A DNA stretch of 34,094 nucleotides, from NCBI GenBank assembly GCA_964475985.1, contig CAYYYP010000039.1, forward strand, positions 1 to 34,094, read 5' to 3'. Position numbers and translations under genes: made by a program. This DNA comes from CAYYYP01 sp964475985 (GTDB lineage Bacteria > Bdellovibrionota > UBA1018 > CAYHWW01). A model generated the notes under the pieces. It had not been told where the DNA came from and made no database searches. It saw only the letters and a list, made by a program, of their open reading frames with translations. The first letter of the stretch is position 1, and each line of letters begins with the position of its first letter. Of the stretch, positions 7,068 to 15,531 are shown one piece after another.

Positions 7068-8546
7068 ATGACCATGATCGAACTTCGCCATGTGTGTCGA
7101 CGTTTTGAAACCGCCGGCCATTCCGTTTTGGCGAATGACGACATTTCGTTTTCAGTTAAGGCCGGAAGTATTCATGCCCTAGCGGGTGAAAATGGCGCGG
7201 GAAAATCTACGCTCCTAAAAATTATTTTTGGTTTGGATAAACCTACCCAAGGCGAAGTTTTTTTTAAGGGGGTAAAACGCGAAGCGCCTGCGTGGAATCC
7301 CTATACTGCCTTTCAAGAGGGACTCGGGATGGTTCATCAACATTTTATGTTGGCGGGCCCTGAAACTGTTCTCGATAATATTTGTTTAGGCGTAGAAAAG
7401 CGAGCCGGGCGCGTAGGGAAAATCCTAGGATTGCGAGATCGTCACCATGAAGCGGCTGCGCTCAAAGAGCTCATGGATGAAACTGGCCTTAAGTTGGATC
7501 TTTTCAAGCCCGTGCAGGAACTATCTGTCGGTGAACAAAGCCGGGTTGAAATTCTCAAGGTACTTTACCGCAAGGCCGATTGCATTATTCTCGATGAACC
7601 CACGGCCGTGCTTGCACCCCAGGAAGTTGCGAACTTTTTAAACCGACTCAAAAAACTAAAGTCGTTAGGCAAAACCATTGTACTCGTTACCCATAAACTT
7701 CATGAAGTCATGAGCGTCGCTGATGAAGTTACCGTCTTGCGCCGGGGGAAAGTCGTCGATCAGAAACCCATTACTGAATTAAATATAGAAAGTTTAGCGA
7801 CGCTGATTGTCGGAAAAACTTTTACGGCGGGACCTAGTCATTCAAAGACGCCTTCGGAATATGCATCAGTGGCGAGGATCGCCACAACTCCCTCCCGATC
7901 AAAAAAGATTCCGTTTGGAAATGTGGTTCTAAGAGATGGCGAAATTTTGGGTGTCGCGGGCGTTGAAGGAAACGGCCAAGACCAACTCATTGCGGCTTTC
8001 TGCGGGGATTTTCGAAAACTTAGGAAAGAACCGGTAGCCGTCATGGCCCCAGATCGGCACCATCAGGCCTGCGTGTTAGGCATGTCCGTTGAAGATAATT
8101 TTAGGTTAGGTCGCGTGCAAGCAAGTTCTCGCTGGCATGCGTCTATCCCAGATCAAAGTACAGACTGGGAAAATCTCCTGAAGCAAAATGATGTGCGCCC
8201 CCCGGAATTGCAAATGGCGTTTAAAGCATTCTCCGGCGGCAATCAGCAAAAAGTCATCGTCGCCCGCGAACTCTATGCCATGAAAGAGCAGCCGAAATTC
8301 ATTTTAGCAGCCCACCCTACCCGGGGCGTCGATCTTGGCGCCGTAGCCATGATTCACGAACGGCTTGTGGCGATGCAAAAAGAGGGTGCGGGGATTTTAC
8401 TTCTATCCTCTGAACTTTCAGAACTCATGGCGCTTTCCCATCGCATCATCGTGCTTTACCGGGGCGCCATTGCGGCGGAGTACACTGGTCCGCATTACGA
8501 TGAAAATAAAATCGGGCAATCCATGCTCACTGGTGCGCCATCATGA
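7068..8546 (+). CDS. ABC transporter ATP-binding protein, two fused ATPase domains (BMP/nucleoside type)
   Basis: Cytoplasmic ATPase of the importer, with two nucleotide-binding domains in one chain of 492 residues, as in the YufO/NupA type. Domain 1 has Walker A GENGAGKST, signature LSVGEQSR and Walker B CIILDEPTA. Domain 2 has GVEGNGQDQL, signature FSGGNQQKV and FILAAHPTRGVDLGA; its altered Walker motifs are normal for this family. The segment between Walker A and SVEDNF in domain 2 is roughly 20 residues shorter than usual, losing part of the antiparallel beta region. The start follows a GGCGAGG-like site and lies 18 nt after the BMP gene; the stop overlaps the permease start. Confidence 0.92.
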   Translation: MTMIELRHVCRRFETAGHSVLANDDISFSVKAGSIHALAGENGAGKSTLLKIIFGLDKPTQGEVFFKGVKREAPAWNPYTAFQEGLGMVHQHFMLAGPETVLDNICLGVEKRAGRVGKILGLRDRHHEAAALKELMDETGLKLDLFKPVQELSVGEQSRVEILKVLYRKADCIILDEPTAVLAPQEVANFLNRLKKLKSLGKTIVLVTHKLHEVMSVADEVTVLRRGKVVDQKPITELNIESLATLIVGKTFTAGPSHSKTPSEYASVARIATTPSRSKKIPFGNVVLRDGEILGVAGVEGNGQDQLIAAFCGDFRKLRKEPVAVMAPDRHHQACVLGMSVEDNFRLGRVQASSRWHASIPDQSTDWENLLKQNDVRPPELQMAFKAFSGGNQQKVIVARELYAMKEQPKFILAAHPTRGVDLGAVAMIHERLVAMQKEGAGILLLSSELSELMALSHRIIVLYRGAIAAEYTGPHYDENKIGQSMLTGAPS

Positions 8547-9562
8547 CGAATTTGCGGACCCGCCTTATTTATATTGCCATTGCCACGGTGATTCTAAGCC
8601 TTATGATTTTTGCCATGGGGGAAAGTCCCCTTGCGGTAGCGAAGGTTTTACTGGATAGCGCTTTTGGTTCAATTGAAAACGTTGAGTACACTCTTTTTTA
8701 CCTAACGCCTCTCCTCTTCACGGGGCTAGCGGTGCTTATTCCCCTAGAGGGCGGGCTCTTTAACGTCGGTGCCGAAGGCCAGCTTTACGCCGGCGCCATT
8801 GGCGCGATTTTAAGCGCGCTTTTTCTGCAAACCTATTTCCCTGATTGTCCGAGCATCCTTGGTTTAGGCGCAGGTTTTTTAGCCGCCTTTATTTGTGGTG
8901 GCATTTGGGGTGGGATCGCCGGGTGGCTTAGGGCGTTTTTTGAAATCCATGAGGTCATCACCACCATCATGTTGAATTTCATCGTGTATGCTTTTTCCAA
9001 TTGGCTCATTCTCAACGTCATTAAAAATCCAGAAACCCAAAACGTTGAAAGCTTAGGCATCCCGAACCAATTTCGTTTACCGCTCCTTCATCATCACATC
9101 CCCCACATGCTTTTTGCTGGGCTAGCACTTACGTTTTTTACCTTCTGGGCGATTGATCGTAAGTGGGCTGGCTTTAGGCTTCGTTGCGTAGGCCAAAACC
9201 CCGAGGCCTCCCGGTGGGCCGGAATTGATGTGAAAAAGACCCAAGTGTTTTCGTTGATCATTGGTGGCGGTTTAGCTGGCCTAGTGGGCTTTCACGAAGT
9301 CTTTGGGCACGCGCACCGACTCATTGACGGATTTTCGCCGCAGTATGGTTTTACGGGCCTTGCCATTGCCATCATTGGCATCCGCAGAAGTAGCTTAAAA
9401 AAATCAAACTTTTTCATGAAGGCACTGCCCTTTCTCATCATGGCCGTGCTTTTTGCGGCACTGCAAAAGGGAACCCTTGATCTGGATCTTGAAACCGAAA
9501 ACATGACCAGGGATTTTTGCCTGGTGATTCAGGGGATCATCCTTTTGGTGTGGAGCATCTGA
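8543..9562 (+). CDS. ABC transporter permease (BMP/nucleoside type, first subunit)
   Basis: Inner-membrane permease of the branched-chain/ribose-type superfamily (BPD_transp_2), 339 residues with about nine hydrophobic segments. The coupling stretch FFEIHEVITTIMLNFIVY is characteristic of the first permease of BMP-type nucleoside importers, as is GLFNVGAEGQLYAGA. The ATG overlaps the ATPase stop by 4 nt (ATGA), so translation is coupled. Forms a heterodimer with the next gene product. Confidence 0.9.
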   Translation: MTNLRTRLIYIAIATVILSLMIFAMGESPLAVAKVLLDSAFGSIENVEYTLFYLTPLLFTGLAVLIPLEGGLFNVGAEGQLYAGAIGAILSALFLQTYFPDCPSILGLGAGFLAAFICGGIWGGIAGWLRAFFEIHEVITTIMLNFIVYAFSNWLILNVIKNPETQNVESLGIPNQFRLPLLHHHIPHMLFAGLALTFFTFWAIDRKWAGFRLRCVGQNPEASRWAGIDVKKTQVFSLIIGGGLAGLVGFHEVFGHAHRLIDGFSPQYGFTGLAIAIIGIRRSSLKKSNFFMKALPFLIMAVLFAALQKGTLDLDLETENMTRDFCLVIQGIILLVWSI

Positions 9563-10464
9563 TGCAATCTTATTTCACCCTTGGTTTTGTAATAAGTTTT
9601 TTGGGCACGTCCTACCGCTTGGCCATTCCCTTGATTTTCGCATCGCTCGGCGGCTATTTCTCCGAAAAATCCGGCACCATTCAGATTGCCTTAGAAGGGC
9701 TCTGCTTGCTTGCGGCCTTCGCCGCCGGCAGCGTTGCAAGCCTTACCCATAGCGGCGCCATGGGTCTGGGCGCCGCACTCATCGTGGGGATTTTTTTTGC
9801 GGCCATTCAAGCATTTTTTTCCGTGAATAAAAAAGCCTCACAAATGATCGTGGGCCTGGCCCTCAATTTCTTAGCCCTGGGCCTCACTCCCGTACTTTGC
9901 AAATCGATCTTTGGTTTTTCCGGAGGCACTCCGCAATTAGGCCTTCCCGAGTCCTTGCCAAAAATTTTAAATATTTCCGTATTAGAGTGGTTAGCGCCGG
10001 TGGCGGTTGTTTTGGTTTACCTTATTCATACTCGCCATATTTTTGGTCAGTGGGTGCGATTTGCAGGTGAACATCCGGACGCTTTAGAAAGCCAAGGCGT
10101 TGCCGTAAAAAAAATAAGGTGGCTTGCGCTCCTAGCCTGCGGTTTTTTCTGTGGCCTTAGTGGCGCCTACCTAGCCATTGATCATGGCTCAGCGTTTAGT
10201 CGCAATATGACGGCGGGCCGAGGCTTTATGGCGCTTGCGGCACTGATCGTTGGCCGATGGACTCCCCACGGTGCAGTTGCTGCGTGCCTGCTCTTTGGTA
10301 TTTTGGACGCAACCCAAATTCTCCTCCAGGGCTCAGGCCTCCCGGTGCAGTGGATCCAAACCTTACCTTACGTTGCAACCATCACTATCCTGCTCGTGAG
10401 GGCCATGACCGCCGCCAGACGCCTAGGGACGCCTCGTGCGTTAGGTCAACCTTACTCATCTTGA
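9562..10464 (+). CDS. ABC transporter permease (BMP/nucleoside type, second subunit)
   Basis: Second inner-membrane permease, 300 residues with about eight hydrophobic segments. Family features are AIPLIFASLGGYFSEKSGT followed by IALEGLCLLAAF near the N-terminus, and GRGFMALAALIVGRW near the C-terminus. The ATG at 9562 shares a base with the TGA of the upstream permease, so starts upstream of it are rejected. Last gene of the importer operon; no clear intrinsic terminator follows. No nucleoside-processing enzyme is in the operon, so the substrate is assigned by family only. Confidence 0.88.
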   Translation: MQSYFTLGFVISFLGTSYRLAIPLIFASLGGYFSEKSGTIQIALEGLCLLAAFAAGSVASLTHSGAMGLGAALIVGIFFAAIQAFFSVNKKASQMIVGLALNFLALGLTPVLCKSIFGFSGGTPQLGLPESLPKILNISVLEWLAPVAVVLVYLIHTRHIFGQWVRFAGEHPDALESQGVAVKKIRWLALLACGFFCGLSGAYLAIDHGSAFSRNMTAGRGFMALAALIVGRWTPHGAVAACLLFGILDATQILLQGSGLPVQWIQTLPYVATITILLVRAMTAARRLGTPRALGQPYSS

Positions 10465-10506
10465 CGCAAGACTGAGTTGAATTCCTTCACGTTGAGAATA
10501 CGACGC

Positions 10507-10536
10507 TTGCCACGGCAAAGAACAGTTCGTTAAGAT
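10507..10536 (+). promoter_or_regulatory. Probable promoter with inverted repeat over the -35
   Basis: TTGCCA (10507-10512, 5 of 6 consensus) and TAAGAT (10531-10536, 4 of 6) are 18 nt apart. The expected start point falls on or next to the ATG at 10543, suggesting a leaderless transcript. The -35 forms half of the inverted repeat TTGCCACGGCAA (10507-10518), a possible operator. Confidence 0.4.
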
Positions 10537-10542
10537 CTTTTC

Positions 10543-11424
10543 ATGGGGATGCGCTTAAAAATTTTTTCACGTTTTTTGCTTCTGACCCTACTGCTCTCCG
10601 GCGCAGCCTGTCAGATGAGCTGCCATATTTCTAAGGAATCCCTTGAATTTTTTAATCAGCACCTCGGCGCATTTTTTAATGTTCGCATGGAGCCCTACAC
10701 TTCGCCGGGTTCATCCAGCGGGGCAGCAAATACCGCGGCAGGTGCGTGCACAGCACCTTCTCCTAGCGGAACGGGTGACGCGGCAATTCACCGTCAGTTT
10801 TTAACGGAACTTTATTCCGTAGTTTTAAATCGCGAGCCTACCCCCCAAGAATTTCAGGAGTGGCTTAACGTTTTATCCCAACAGGGCAGTTATGAAGGTA
10901 TCTACCACGGCATCGCCCAGAACGAAGAATACCGAGCGCGCGAAGTCGGGGCCGCTCCACTAGGGGCCATGAAGCTCTATGCCGACCTCATGACAGAAAT
11001 TGCCCTTGAGGCGAGGTATGATCCACTCACGCTCAAAGAAAAACAACGCCGCGCCGAAGGAACCGAAGGACTAAGCTCCCACGTCCAGGAAAAGCAGGCA
11101 AACAGTGAGGAAATCAAAAAATTAAAAGCTCAGTACGAACAGGCCGCACTTTCAAAATCTTTTTTTACCCTAAAGCGGGAAACAGTAGCCGAGGCACTGC
11201 GCATGATGGAATTGAAACGTGATTACCACGAAAAATTTGCCACCTGGTTTGGGAAATTTGTCCTATTCACCAACGGCAAAAACGTAGATTTTGGTTTAGC
11301 TGAGCGTAATGCAAATGAAGAGCAGACTCATTACCGTTGGGCGCTCACTCACACCGATGACCAAGTCCGTTGGGAAGTCATTAACCGGATCCATAGGCTT
11401 TTTAATGCCGCGGCTAAACAGTGA
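10543..11424 (+). CDS. Predicted exported protein or lipoprotein with a DUF4214-like segment
   Basis: The N-terminus (FSRFLLLTLLLSGAACQMSC) is a signal sequence with Cys where a lipobox might be, although the -3 residue is atypical. A Ser/Gly/Ala-rich linker precedes residues about 85-130 (FLTELYSVVLNREPTPQEF, then EWLNVLSQQGSYEG and IAQNEEYRAREVG). This resembles DUF4214 units found in secreted bacterial proteins. The C-terminal half is charged and helical. No Shine-Dalgarno precedes the ATG; a second in-frame ATG lies two codons later. The stop overlaps the ribosome-binding site of the pseudouridine synthase gene, suggesting an operon. Function unknown. Confidence 0.65.
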   Translation: MGMRLKIFSRFLLLTLLLSGAACQMSCHISKESLEFFNQHLGAFFNVRMEPYTSPGSSSGAANTAAGACTAPSPSGTGDAAIHRQFLTELYSVVLNREPTPQEFQEWLNVLSQQGSYEGIYHGIAQNEEYRAREVGAAPLGAMKLYADLMTEIALEARYDPLTLKEKQRRAEGTEGLSSHVQEKQANSEEIKKLKAQYEQAALSKSFFTLKRETVAEALRMMELKRDYHEKFATWFGKFVLFTNGKNVDFGLAERNANEEQTHYRWALTHTDDQVRWEVINRIHRLFNAAAKQ

Positions 11425-11431
11425 GGACAAT

Positions 11432-12361
11432 GTGAGGGAACTTTCTAAACGCATTTCCAAACGCATCACGAGTTCCCAAAAACTTTTGGACGCCGTAGCG
11501 CTTGCCCTTTTGGAAGAAACTACCCAAGAGGTTTCCAAGAGCATTTGCCGGGCATTGGTAGTTAAGGGCCAAGTTTATTTGCAGGGAAAACGTATGACTG
11601 ATCCAGCCTATCTGGTTACGGAAGGCCGGCTGCTTGATGTTTATTTTGACCCTAAAAACTTAAGGGCAACTTCCTCACTTGAGACGCCAAAAAAATTGCG
11701 CATTCTTTATGAAGATGAAGCCCTGATTTTTTTTGATAAGCCAGCGGGCATCCCCACCCACCCCACCATCGACCCAAAACGGCCCAATGCCCAGGGATTA
11801 GCGATGGCGACCCTTAAGGAAACTATCGCCGACCCCTATTTAGGGCTGCATCACAGATTGGATCGCGACACTTCAGGTGTGCTGCTTTTTACCCGGCAGG
11901 AAATTTATAACCCCTTTGTGGCAGATCAGTTTTCGAGTCATCTCTGCAAAAAAACCTACGTTGCTTTAGTTCACGGACGTTTAAAAAAAGAGTCTGGTCG
12001 CATTGAAAATTTTTTAGGTGCATTAGCAAAGTCCAAAGCGAAAACTCCGCAAAAATTTGGATCCATAAAATCTGGCGGCCAAAAGGCCATTTCTGATTAC
12101 CTAGTGCTTGAATCTGGGAAAAATTATTCCTTGCTCGAAGTGAGCATCACCACGGGTCGTACGCATCAGATTCGAGTGCATCTCTCTGAGTTGGGACACC
12201 CCGTGGTGGGCGATACCCTCTATGGCTCACCCGAAAAAGAGTTCCAGAAGCTGGGACGCTTTTTGCTTCACGCCCATGCCCTAAGCATCACACATCCCGA
12301 AACAAAAAACTTACTTAGGGTTGAGAGTCCCGTTCCAGAAACCTTTCGCAACTTGCTTTGA
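11432..12361 (+). CDS. RluA-family pseudouridine synthase
   Basis: Converts uridine to pseudouridine in rRNA or tRNA. The product has 309 residues. An S4-like RNA-binding segment (about residues 30-65: ICRALVVKGQVYLQGKRM) precedes the catalytic domain. The catalytic aspartate is in LHHRLDRDTSGVLLF, and TTGRTHQIRVHLSELGHP is the conserved C-terminal signature. The target site (RluA, C or D type) cannot be told from sequence alone. I chose GTG at 11432 because GAGGA (11423-11427) precedes it and it avoids overlap with the upstream gene; ATG at 11405 is the alternative. Confidence 0.88.
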   Translation: MRELSKRISKRITSSQKLLDAVALALLEETTQEVSKSICRALVVKGQVYLQGKRMTDPAYLVTEGRLLDVYFDPKNLRATSSLETPKKLRILYEDEALIFFDKPAGIPTHPTIDPKRPNAQGLAMATLKETIADPYLGLHHRLDRDTSGVLLFTRQEIYNPFVADQFSSHLCKKTYVALVHGRLKKESGRIENFLGALAKSKAKTPQKFGSIKSGGQKAISDYLVLESGKNYSLLEVSITTGRTHQIRVHLSELGHPVVGDTLYGSPEKEFQKLGRFLLHAHALSITHPETKNLLRVESPVPETFRNLL

Positions 12362-12371
12362 CGACGACCGG

Positions 12372-14366
12372 CTAACGCCAGTTGGCCCGCCTTGGGTCAA
12401 TTTCGAGTAAATCCTCAAGCTCATTGCCAAGGGCACCTAAGACAATCTCCGCGGAATTTAAATCCTGAAGAAAGAACTTTGGCCTAGAGAAAAGTTTTAT
12501 CCTTTGGCCCTGCCAAGGCAGAGTAAAATGACCCGTTTCCGTGGTGATTTCCCCCGCCGGTCTTTTGGAAAACACTTTAGTGATATCTTCAACGATACCG
12601 CGCATTGTACTGAGATCATCAAGGTAGCTCAACACTTCACGATGGAGCGCCTGGGAAATAGGGCTCACTTTTTTTACATTTCGTAAGAGCCTTGCAATTC
12701 CGTATCCCCGCAGAAGTAAATCTGCCGAAGAGAAAACTTGGTCCCGCTGCCCTTTACCCGAAAGAAAAATGATCACTTCCGTATGTGGGGTAAATCTTAA
12801 ACCCACTCTGCCCTCAGAGCTTGGTGCCGTAAGGCTTGGAGGGAACGCTAGTGGCGCCTCAACCAAGGGAACGGATAAAAATCGCATTTCCCTTAAGAGC
12901 TCAAGCACGTTTAAGAAACCACCAGAGAGATCTCGGTTAGGGGAAGACGCGAGTAAAAACCAGGCACCCGGAAGACGCATCACAGGTCTTGCTCCCTTAC
13001 TTCCGCTCGGTAAACCTGCCACTTCATCGGGTAAAAGGCTTCCATTCCACTGAGTAAAATAAGGCACTCTAGATAAGCTCTCGTGATCCACTTCAATCGA
13101 AATACCCAGTGCGTTTACATACTCAACGAGCTCACCAATCCATTTCAAATCCTGAGGTGAAGTACCTGCTACCTCCGCACGAAGTACGTTTGATTCTGAG
13201 TTCATGGCGGCCGCCTGGATCTTTGCGTCTACGAGCCCCCTGGTTAGAACTTCCATAGCCACGGGGTAATTTGCCTCCGCGGCCATTAAAAAATACCTGC
13301 CGTTATAGGCGTAACCATCGGCGGGCGAAAGGTTTTCGATTTCGTCTAAAGCATTGAAGTAAGCCAATGGAATTGCCGCTTTCCATTTAGAGTTTACGCG
13401 AAACACTTCCGTGAACTCATTGCGCCATTGCGCACTAAGGGGACCGGCGGGAAAAATGGAGCTTACATAGTTTTGTGATTGCGCACTGCCTCGACCAAAT
13501 TTTTTCTCAATTTGGCTTGAAAAGAAGGACGCTAACTGCTGTACCCGCACCAACGATAAAAACCATTTCTCAAGGTGCGCTACCCGCAAGGCCAAAGGTG
13601 GGTTTAATGCGCGAGTTTGTGATGGTCGCAGGGACGCTTCTTGATTCATGGCCTCATAAAGCTGCCAAATGGAAAAGGATAAATCGGCCTCGGCGCAAAA
13701 TCTCGCGACAGGAGAATTCTTAAATGCAAGATAAGCCAAGACCTTGGCATTGAGATGGCTAGCCCAGCTTCGCATCAGGGAAGTCTGGCTTGGCAAAACT
13801 TCAAGTATGTCTGGATCAAACTCAAAGGCTGCTACCTGCCAACCAAAGCTCCTCTCGGTTACCACCGGCTCGCGACCAATTCCCGTCTGGTCAGTTGACG
13901 CCTGACTCATTGCACGAATCAAAGCCGCAACGGACCAACCGGTAACGACTTCTGGCTGCGTTTCAAAATTTTCAGTGGCCTTTAGGAGTGCCTCCCCAAG
14001 GGCTGAAAGCTCCGTCACTTCAGAAGCTTTTGAAACTCGAATAAAACTGGAATTCCGCTCCGAGAGGCTGGCTCTGATTCCATGAAGTAAAAGTTTTTTA
14101 TTTACATTATCCAGCAAGTTTCCGATCTCATCAGACGAGACTTCGCCGAGCCTGCGAGGACCTCGGAATCCGCGATTCTGGGGAGGAGCCACCGCATTTT
14201 CTGGGTTGAGGAGCCCATCACAAAAATTTAAGGACAAAGGCGCTGCGCTAGCACCTAGGGTTCCAAGCATTTCGCCCGACAGCTCCACCGACGCAGCCGC
14301 CTGAGAGAATAGGATTAAGATCATGGCGATCAAAGCGGAGTGAAGGGGTAAACGCAGCTGAGTCAT
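12372..14366 (-). CDS. Large exported protein, unknown function
   Basis: The 664-residue product has a clear signal peptide (LPLHSALIAMILILFSQAAAS) and no further membrane segment, so it is likely periplasmic or surface-exposed. I recognise no domain. The mature chain has helical stretches between about 60 and 250, a mixed region with GYAYNGRYFLMAAEANYPVAM in the middle, and a strand-rich region with VGLRFTPHTEVIIFLSGKG near residue 530. Only two cysteines are apparent (FCDG near residue 49 and RFCAEA further on), which could form a disulfide. It is monocistronic, convergent with the pseudouridine synthase (10-nt gap) and divergent from the oxygenase. The Shine-Dalgarno before ATG 14366 is weak. 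Confidence 0.75.
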   Translation of the reverse strand: MTQLRLPLHSALIAMILILFSQAAASVELSGEMLGTLGASAAPLSLNFCDGLLNPENAVAPPQNRGFRGPRRLGEVSSDEIGNLLDNVNKKLLLHGIRASLSERNSSFIRVSKASEVTELSALGEALLKATENFETQPEVVTGWSVAALIRAMSQASTDQTGIGREPVVTERSFGWQVAAFEFDPDILEVLPSQTSLMRSWASHLNAKVLAYLAFKNSPVARFCAEADLSFSIWQLYEAMNQEASLRPSQTRALNPPLALRVAHLEKWFLSLVRVQQLASFFSSQIEKKFGRGSAQSQNYVSSIFPAGPLSAQWRNEFTEVFRVNSKWKAAIPLAYFNALDEIENLSPADGYAYNGRYFLMAAEANYPVAMEVLTRGLVDAKIQAAAMNSESNVLRAEVAGTSPQDLKWIGELVEYVNALGISIEVDHESLSRVPYFTQWNGSLLPDEVAGLPSGSKGARPVMRLPGAWFLLASSPNRDLSGGFLNVLELLREMRFLSVPLVEAPLAFPPSLTAPSSEGRVGLRFTPHTEVIIFLSGKGQRDQVFSSADLLLRGYGIARLLRNVKKVSPISQALHREVLSYLDDLSTMRGIVEDITKVFSKRPAGEITTETGHFTLPWQGQRIKLFSRPKFFLQDLNSAEIVLGALGNELEDLLEIDPRRANWR

Positions 14367-14420
14367 GGCGCCCGCGTCTATACCATAAACACGGAATCAA
14401 AGATGCAAGTTTGTCAAAAA

Positions 14421-14449
14421 TTCCCAAGATTCGGGCCATTTTTTAGTAT
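14421..14449 (+). promoter_or_regulatory. Probable promoter of the oxygenase gene
   Basis: TTCCCA (14421-14426, 4 of 6) and TAGTAT (14444-14449) are 17 nt apart. The predicted start near 14456 would place the structured segment 14463-14532 at the very 5' end of the transcript. Confidence 0.4.
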
Positions 14450-14462
14450 TCTATCCCTTATG

Positions 14463-14532
14463 ACTCATCGGCGGTGAGCGCTCCAGCTAGGCCACCAAAA
14501 AATTTTTGGTCGCGTTTTTGCGTCCGATGGGT
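14463..14532 (+). promoter_or_regulatory. Structured 5' leader upstream of the oxygenase gene
   Basis: ACTCATCGG (14463-14471) can pair with CCGATGGGT (14524-14532) as a 9-bp stem with one G-U. It encloses smaller hairpins: GGTGAGC with GCT and CACC (14473-14496, with a 4-nt bulge), an A/T palindrome (14494-14510), and CGC/GCG around 14511-14522. The closing stem ends 11 nt before the ATG at 14544 and includes the only GGG near it. It could be a cis-regulatory RNA. It does not match any riboswitch consensus I can recall. Confidence 0.4.
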
Positions 14533-14543
14533 AAACTCTTGAA

Positions 14544-15524
14544 ATGACAAAAAATTCAAAGCCTAAAAAACCATTCCTCATGACTCCGGCCACCAACGCC
14601 CAGGACCGGGCTTTAAGTTCCGGCCTGCTCATCAAGGATGGGTTTTACAAAGGCGCAAAGGCCCTGCGGCAAGACTTTGAAGATGTTTTTAGCGATCCAA
14701 AAAAGCCGGAACCCAGGCGCTTCTGCTGGGATCATTGGCATGTACCTCGTCAATATAAACTATTGAGGACGCCCGCCGCGCAATTCTTCAATAAAAAGGC
14801 CTATGAGCCCCTGCATGAGGCCATTGCCCACTGGGGTCGGGAGAACCTAGGTTGCCACGATATCTCGCCCATTTGGCTCAGCTGTTACCTGGATGATCAT
14901 TGGCAAAACCTCCACGGTGATTTGCCCCACGGACCTTGGGCCTTTGTGTTGTCCCTATCGCCCGACAAGGCCACCTTTCGGGGCGGAGAGACTTTGTTGC
15001 TTAAGGAAAAGACCTTGGATTTCTGGACGAACTATCTCAACGGAAAGTTTGAGGGAGGCCTTGAGGAAGATAAACTTTTTCACCGGGTCACCCCTAAATT
15101 CAATCGATTGGTAGTATTCGACGGGCGCGTACCCCACGGGGTAGCTCCGGTGCGCGGCCCTATGGAAGTCTGTGAAGGACGGCTAGTTCTCCACGGATGG
15201 TTTCTCCAACCAAGGCCCTTCATTGAAGGTCCGCTTTCCTCGGAAGAACTCCAGAACCTTTATGAGCTTCTCGCGCAGGGAATGGAGCTCCTGCACCATG
15301 AAGGGGTTACGGAATTAAGGGGCGCCCTCATTCTAAGGTTTGAAGTGCGGCCTAACGGCACGGTTTCTTCCACCCGAATTTTAACGAATTTGCTGCGTGG
15401 CCCTGATCATTCTGTGAAGGGACCGCTCGTCGCAAAAAACTTCCTTGCTACTTTAGCCATGCAGAAATTCCGAAAACAAAAAACGGCATCTCGAGTGACG
15501 TTGCCAATATTGTTTGAGCCTTAG
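14544..15524 (+). CDS. 2OG-Fe(II) oxygenase family protein with TonB-C/AgmX-like tail
   Basis: Predicted non-haem iron dioxygenase using 2-oxoglutarate. The metal triad is visible: HGD at H124/D126 (LHGDLPHGPW) and the distal His at residue 198 (FDGRVPHGVAP). An Arg follows in CEGRLVLHGWF, as expected for 2OG binding, and FRGGETLLL is a typical strand between them. Residues about 255-326 (LILRFEVRPNGTVSSTRIL, then LATLAMQKFRKQ) resemble the C-terminal domain of TonB/AgmX-type energy-transduction proteins, which is unexpected in an enzyme without a membrane anchor. It follows a structured leader and ends 7 nt from the convergent MerR gene. The substrate is unknown. Confidence 0.78.
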   Translation: MTKNSKPKKPFLMTPATNAQDRALSSGLLIKDGFYKGAKALRQDFEDVFSDPKKPEPRRFCWDHWHVPRQYKLLRTPAAQFFNKKAYEPLHEAIAHWGRENLGCHDISPIWLSCYLDDHWQNLHGDLPHGPWAFVLSLSPDKATFRGGETLLLKEKTLDFWTNYLNGKFEGGLEEDKLFHRVTPKFNRLVVFDGRVPHGVAPVRGPMEVCEGRLVLHGWFLQPRPFIEGPLSSEELQNLYELLAQGMELLHHEGVTELRGALILRFEVRPNGTVSSTRILTNLLRGPDHSVKGPLVAKNFLATLAMQKFRKQKTASRVTLPILFEP

Positions 15525-15531
15525 CCAGAAG

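Noticed and set aside
7959..8340. Apparently degenerate Walker A and B in the second ATPase domain
   Set aside because: This altered motif pattern is normal for the second domain of BMP/sugar-type ABC ATPases; only its shortened segment is kept as a finding.
14463..14532. Match to a c-di-GMP or SAH riboswitch
   Set aside because: Short similarities such as CCGATGG and GAGCGCT are present, but the conserved cores of those classes are missing and the element is too short.
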